Shown: in pieces, positions 13,001 to 15,509 of the stretch
Numbering within the stretch: position 1 is the first letter of the stretch
How the letters are laid out: each line of letters begins with the position of its first letter
Source: JBARRS01 sp049644345
Lineage (GTDB): Bacteria > Actinomycetota > Thermoleophilia > Gaiellales > Gaiellaceae
Direction of reading: 5' to 3'
NCBI GenBank assembly: GCA_049644345.1
Contig: JBARRS010000082.1
Coordinates: 1 to 15,509, forward strand
Length of the DNA: 15,509 nucleotides
Made by a program: the position numbers and the translations under genes
The notes under the pieces: generated by a model
What the model was told of the DNA's origin: nothing
Databases searched by the model: none
Seen by the model: only the letters and a program-made list of their open reading frames with translations

Positions 13001-15509
13001 CGCCGTCGGTGGCCACGGCCATCAGCGCCCGGTTGCCGTTCGACGGCAGTGTCCACGCGACACTCCAGGGCGGTCCGCCGGAGGTGACGCCGAGCGAGCT
13101 CCAGTTTCCGGTCGCACAGCCTGCGCTCTGGTTCGAGCACTCGAAGAACTCCACGGTGGCGAGACCCGATTCGGAATCGCTCGCAGTCGCAGTGATCGTG
13201 TAGGGATCCGGGGTTGACGCATTCAGGAAGCCACCGTCGACCGGAGCGGTCACGGCGACCGAGGGGGCGGTCAAATCGACCTGGACCGTCTGCGACTGAG
13301 CCGCCTCCACGTTCCCGACGTTGTCCGTCGCCGCGAACCTGACCGTGCTCGTGGACGAGACCGTGAACGGTGCCGAGTAGAGGGTCCCGGAGACGGTCGG
13401 ATCGCTCCCGTCGGTCGTGTACTTGATCTGGGCGACGCCGGAGCCGGTGCCGTCGTCGGCGGTCAGCGTCACGGTGACGGCGTTCGCGTGCCAGCCGCCG
13501 CAGCCGCCCGAGCAGCCGATCGAGGTCGTCGGGGCGCTCGAGTCGGCCGTGACGGTGAAGGAGCTGGGGTTGGAGGTGAGACCGGCGTTGTTGGTGGCGG
13601 TGACGTTGTTGGGCCCGACGGGGTCGGCGGCGCTCGCGGTGAAGTTGTAGGTGTCGGTGGCGCCCGCCTGGGAGTCCGTCCAGCCGCTGCCGAGGCTGGG
13701 GAAGGCGTAGCCGGCGACGCCCGACTCGGGGTCGCTGGAGCTGGCGGTGAGGTCGAAGGAGCCGCTCGCGCCGGGGCGGAAGAACACGGTCGAGCCGCTG
13801 ACGGAGGCGTTGGCGCCGGCGCTGAGGCCGAGGCTCGGCGCCGTCGGCGCGCTGGTGTCGACCTGAACGGTCGTCGAGCCCGGTGCCTCCACGTTGCCCA
13901 CGTTGTCGGTAGCGGCGGCCTTCACGGTCGCGGTCGCCCCGACGCTGAAGGGTCCGGTGTAGGTGGTGCCGGAGACGTTCGGGTCGCTGCCGTCGGTCGT
14001 GTAGCGGATCTGCGCGAGGCCTGAGCCGCTGCCGTCGTCGGCGGAGAGCGTGACGCTGACCGCGCTGGTGTGCCAACCGGAGCAGCCGCCCGAGCAGGCG
14101 ATCGAGGTCGTCGGTGCGCTCGAGTCGGCCGTGACCGTAAACGAGGTCGGGTTCGAGTCGAGGCCGGCGCCGTTTGTCGCGACCACGTTGTTGGGCTCGG
14201 CCGGATCGACGGCACTTGCCGTGAAGCTGTAGGTGGCGGTGGCGCCCGAGATCGTGCGCGACCAGCCGGTGCCAAGATTCGGGAAGGTGTAGCTCGCGAT
14301 CCCCGACTCGGTGTCCGTCGAGCTTGCGGTGAGACTGAACGAGCCGCTCGCCCCGGGGCGGAAGAAGACCGTGGAGCCCGTGACGGACGAGTTGGCTCCG
14401 GCCACGAGGCTAAGGCTGGGCGTACTCGGCGCACTCGTGTCTACCTGGACGAGCTGGCTCCGAACTGGCTCGGCGTTGCCGACGTTGTCGTAGGCGCGGA
14501 ACTTGACCGTCGCGGTCGCGGGGACCGAGAACGGCGCGGTGTAGAGGGTGCCGTTGAGCGGGCTCGGGTCGGAGCCGTCCGTCGTGTACTTGATCTGGGC
14601 GACGCCGGAGCCGGCGCCGTCGTCGGCCGTGAGTGAGACGGTGACCGGGCTCGTGGTGTGCCAACCGGAGCAGCCGCCCGAGCAGGCGATCGAGGTCGTC
14701 GGCGCTGAGCCGTCCGCGGTGACGGTGAAGGAGCTGGGGTTGGAGGTGAGGCCGGCGTTGTTGGTGGCGGTGACGTTGTTGGGCTCGGCGGGGTCGACGG
14801 CGCTCGCGGTGAAGTTGTACGTGTCGGTGGCACCGCTCTGGGAGTCCGACCAGCCGCTGCCGAGGCTGGGGAAGGCATAGCCGGCGATCCCCGACTCGGG
14901 ATCGCTCGAGCCCGCGGTGACGTCGAAGGAGCCGCTCGCGCCGGGGCGGAAGAACACGGTCGATCCGCTGACGAAGGCATTCGCGCCTGCGGAGAGGCTG
15001 AGGCTCGGCGCGCTCGGCGGGGTCAGGTCGATCTGGATCGTCGTCGACTGAGGCGCCTCGGTGTTGCCGACGTTGTCCGTGGCCGCGAATTCGATCGTCG
15101 TCGATGCGTTGACGTTGAAAGCGCCGGAGTAGACGGACGCGGTGGGGCTCGTGAATGGATCCGACCCGTCCGTCGTGTACTTGATGTTGGCCACGCCCGA
15201 GCCGGAGTCCGTCGCCGAGAGCGTGATCGAGACGGGCAAGCTCGTCGCCCACCCGCCTGTGCAAGGCGCGCCGTTGCACTGGAGCGAGGTGGTGGGGGCG
15301 GTGTTGTCGGGGGTGACGGTGAAGGAGCTGGGGTTGGAGGTGAGCCCGGCGTTGTTGGTGGCGGTGACGTTGTTGGGCTCGACGGGGTCGGCGGCGCTCG
15401 CGCTGAAGCTGTAGGTGTCGGTCGCGCCCGTCTGGGAGTCCGTCCAGCCGCTGCCGAGGCTGGGGAAGGCGTAGCCGGCGACGCCCGACTCGGGGTCGCT
15501 GGAGCTGGC
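10050..15509 (-). CDS. Giant secreted/surface Ig-like repeat protein (5' end beyond window)
   Basis: The frame is open from the right edge to the TAG at 10052-10050; 1,819 residues are visible and the N-terminus is missing. A TTG at 15239 is not the real start, since the repeat pattern continues unbroken through it to 15509. Modules in protein order: about four copies of a roughly 195-residue unit (15509 to about 13270), each joining a segment with FFRPGASGSF to a chitobiase-C-terminal-like part with KYTTDGSDP and TDNVGNVE; two Ig-like modules (about 13260-12660); two 85-residue repeats with TFECSLDGGAYSGCSSPAAY; three more Ig-like modules (about 12150-11290); a possible ZU5-like region (about 11280-10860); FN3-like (about 10858-10600); PASTA-like PTVAGLKVDQAKSVL to VDLVVSTGP (about 10595-10410); then a beta-rich C-terminus ending in an Arg/Lys-rich tail. 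No LPXTG sorting motif is seen. An adhesin or wall-associated role is inference from architecture. It overlaps the convergent pduO gene by 4 bp. Confidence 0.9.
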   Translation of the reverse strand, partial: ASSSDPESGVAGYAFPSLGSGWTDSQTGATDTYSFSASAADPVEPNNVTATNNAGLTSNPSSFTVTPDNTAPTTSLQCNGAPCTGGWATSLPVSITLSATDSGSGVANIKYTTDGSDPFTSPTASVYSGAFNVNASTTIEFAATDNVGNTEAPQSTTIQIDLTPPSAPSLSLSAGANAFVSGSTVFFRPGASGSFDVTAGSSDPESGIAGYAFPSLGSGWSDSQSGATDTYNFTASAVDPAEPNNVTATNNAGLTSNPSSFTVTADGSAPTTSIACSGGCSGWHTTSPVTVSLTADDGAGSGVAQIKYTTDGSDPSPLNGTLYTAPFSVPATATVKFRAYDNVGNAEPVRSQLVQVDTSAPSTPSLSLVAGANSSVTGSTVFFRPGASGSFSLTASSTDTESGIASYTFPNLGTGWSRTISGATATYSFTASAVDPAEPNNVVATNGAGLDSNPTSFTVTADSSAPTTSIACSGGCSGWHTSAVSVTLSADDGSGSGLAQIRYTTDGSDPNVSGTTYTGPFSVGATATVKAAATDNVGNVEAPGSTTVQVDTSAPTAPSLGLSAGANASVSGSTVFFRPGASGSFDLTASSSDPESGVAGYAFPSLGSGWTDSQAGATDTYNFTASAADPVGPNNVTATNNAGLTSNPSSFTVTADSSAPTTSIGCSGGCGGWHANAVTVTLTADDGTGSGVAQIKYTTDGSDPTVSGTLYSAPFTVSSTSTVRFAATDNVGNVEAAQSQTVQVDLTAPSVAVTAPVDGGFLNASTPDPYTITATASDSESGLATVEFFECSNQSAGCATGNWSSLGVTSGGPPWSVAWTLPSNGNRALMAVATDGVGRQASSVINTFVDRTDPTVSLSPLGAYLSGTVSLDASANDGESGVKQVQFQRCDSPCGGSWTDVGAADTTAPYSASFDTTSVPDGTYDFRAVVTDNAGNTASDEVTARTIDNTAPDTTITNGPSVTVNSSSASFDFTASESATFECSLDGGAYSGCSSPAAYSGLADGTHTFRVRATDLAGNTDPTPATSTWTIDTVAPNTTISSGPSDPTASTSASLAFTSSESGSTFECSLDGGAYSGCSSPAAYSGLADGSHTFSVRATDPAGNTDPTPASLTWTVDSTAPTGALTAPANGATVGGSSVDLAASASDPGGTGVASVEFQYRPVGGSSWTSISTDSSAPYQGSWNAAALSSGDYELTAVVTDAAGNQFTTPVVTVTVDSTPPSVTLSDPGSPIHGIVLLTATSPDTDLNHVTFEWRPAGGSWTAIGTVTGPWTIALDTTAVSDGPYDLRAVAYDAFGNSNSDTRTNVQVDNTAPRVASSVPGEGAVVATVSSIDVTATEDLAGFDSPTLDGAPIPAPTISGPTASFATGALATGPHTLGGRLRDAVGNTRFVLVHFTVWSGVAVDYPYVEANSPFASGVTLIAVDGSSHVQVPADALADPGTGDWPVLRVDPDPAPAGLQNGYGVVGQVVGVSMSWAIGGGPIQDLNDPLDVVVTNVAGTVPAVLQSGSWRTIQQVPTAGTLPSGWNDGYYVDAAGVHILSLHPSRFALLRDQEVPTPPQSFAGVVGPGGLTLSWQPGSDNSGAIDHFSLYVDGTQTATYGGAVRSANLGAFSADDPRVFTLSESDAAGNESAQTQRLRTIPTVAGLKVDQAKSVLAGRAFAIGKISYSPNKAPAGTVLSPTGLRLAVEGAPVDLVVSTGPAPTPLVLSVSHPPTFSWAKSGSLRVSVLLSRAAKVTATLIGPNGRALFTWSFAAATGKTKKTLRMPSGARKSGRYTIRWVATAADTGTARKTTRLRILGRARRGRRQPIFAIRRRVDKD
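12150..12404 (-). repeat. 85-residue tandem repeat, second copy
   Basis: 255 bp encoding the PNTTISSGPSDPTAST... to ...DPTPASLTWTVDSTA module. The central part, CSLDGGAYSGCSSPAAYSGL, is identical in protein and nearly identical in DNA to the adjoining copy. The pair of Cys in each copy could form a disulfide. Confidence 0.85.
12405..12656 (-). repeat. 85-residue tandem repeat, first copy
   Basis: 252 bp, one codon shorter than its neighbour. It encodes PDTTITNGP at the start and the same CSLDGGAYSGCSSPAAYSGL core. The long run of shared bases in the core implies a recent duplication or gene conversion. Confidence 0.85.
13271..15509 (-). repeat. Tandem repeats of about 588 bp in the giant surface protein gene
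   Basis: The marker ccggggcgga occurs at 13771, 14353 and 14941, giving spacings of 582 and 588 bp. A further copy is cut by the right edge: the 185 bases at 15325-15509 align without gaps to 13561-13745, 1,764 bp away, with 6 mismatches counted by eye. Each unit encodes about 194-198 residues. The unit at about 14130-14340 is clearly more divergent (SYTFPNLGTGWSRTISG) than those on either side. Repeats continue past the window. Confidence 0.92.

Noticed and set aside
12070..14076. 668-codon minus-strand ORF in another frame of the giant gene
   Set aside because: Arg/His/Gln-rich frame-shifted reading of the repeats; the repeat periodicity makes sense as protein only in the main frame.
15237..15239. 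TTG as the start codon of the giant protein
   Set aside because: The frame is open and the repeat motif continues upstream to the window edge, with no signal peptide or Shine-Dalgarno at the TTG.
13271..15509. Repeat array as CRISPR or mobile element
   Set aside because: Units are about 588 bp, in frame and protein-coding, with no spacers, terminal inverted repeats or transposase.

Overview
This is a GC-rich, gene-dense window. Its traits are 4-bp stop/start overlaps, GTG starts, several promoters placed for leaderless transcription, and a very long secreted Ig-like repeat protein with a PASTA-like segment. Together these suggest a high-GC actinobacterium, perhaps of the Thermoleophilia (Gaiella/Solirubrobacter-like). 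That placement is inferred from gene style and neighbourhood, not from a marker gene. There are no rRNA, tRNA, CRISPR or insertion-sequence genes. No stretch longer than about 175 bases lacks a gene.

Left part, minus strand (1-3367): a tryptophan operon read leftward, trpL-trpE-trpG-trpD-trpC. trpC runs off the left edge. Each junction between structural genes is a GTGA or ATGA overlap. Upstream of trpE there is a full classical attenuator: a -35/-10 promoter, a 22-residue leader peptide with three Trp codons (WAWAW), a strong candidate upstream hairpin, and an intrinsic terminator 12 bases before the trpE ATG. The leader ATG lies only 7 nt past the -10, so the leader is probably translated without a 5' UTR. 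TrpE is short through a gap in its N-terminal domain, and TrpG has an unusual disordered tail of about 59 residues.

Middle (3372-10053): a minus-strand family 5 solute-binding lipoprotein without transporter partners, then a plus-strand acyl-CoA block: thiolase, 3-hydroxyacyl-CoA dehydrogenase, a REC-HD-GYP regulator, acyl-CoA dehydrogenase and a PduO-type cobalamin adenosyltransferase. The lipoprotein and thiolase genes diverge from a 34-bp gap holding two face-to-face -10 elements, each placed for a leaderless start. The acyl-CoA enzymes fit short-chain fatty acid oxidation or synthesis. The adenosyltransferase would supply a B12-dependent mutase encoded elsewhere. A small REP-like palindrome separates the acyl-CoA dehydrogenase from the adenosyltransferase.

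Right part (10050-15509, minus strand): the 3' 5.46 kb of a giant secreted or surface protein whose N-terminus lies beyond the right edge. It has about 588-bp tandem repeats with patches of near-identity, two 85-residue repeats, more Ig-like modules, a possible ZU5-like region, an FN3-like module, a PASTA-like segment and a basic C-terminus. Its stop codon interlocks with that of the convergent adenosyltransferase gene in one shared CTAG.

The strongest discovery candidates are the complete trp attenuator with a leaderless WAWAW leader and the recurring TAnnnT-6/7 nt-start-codon promoter layout.
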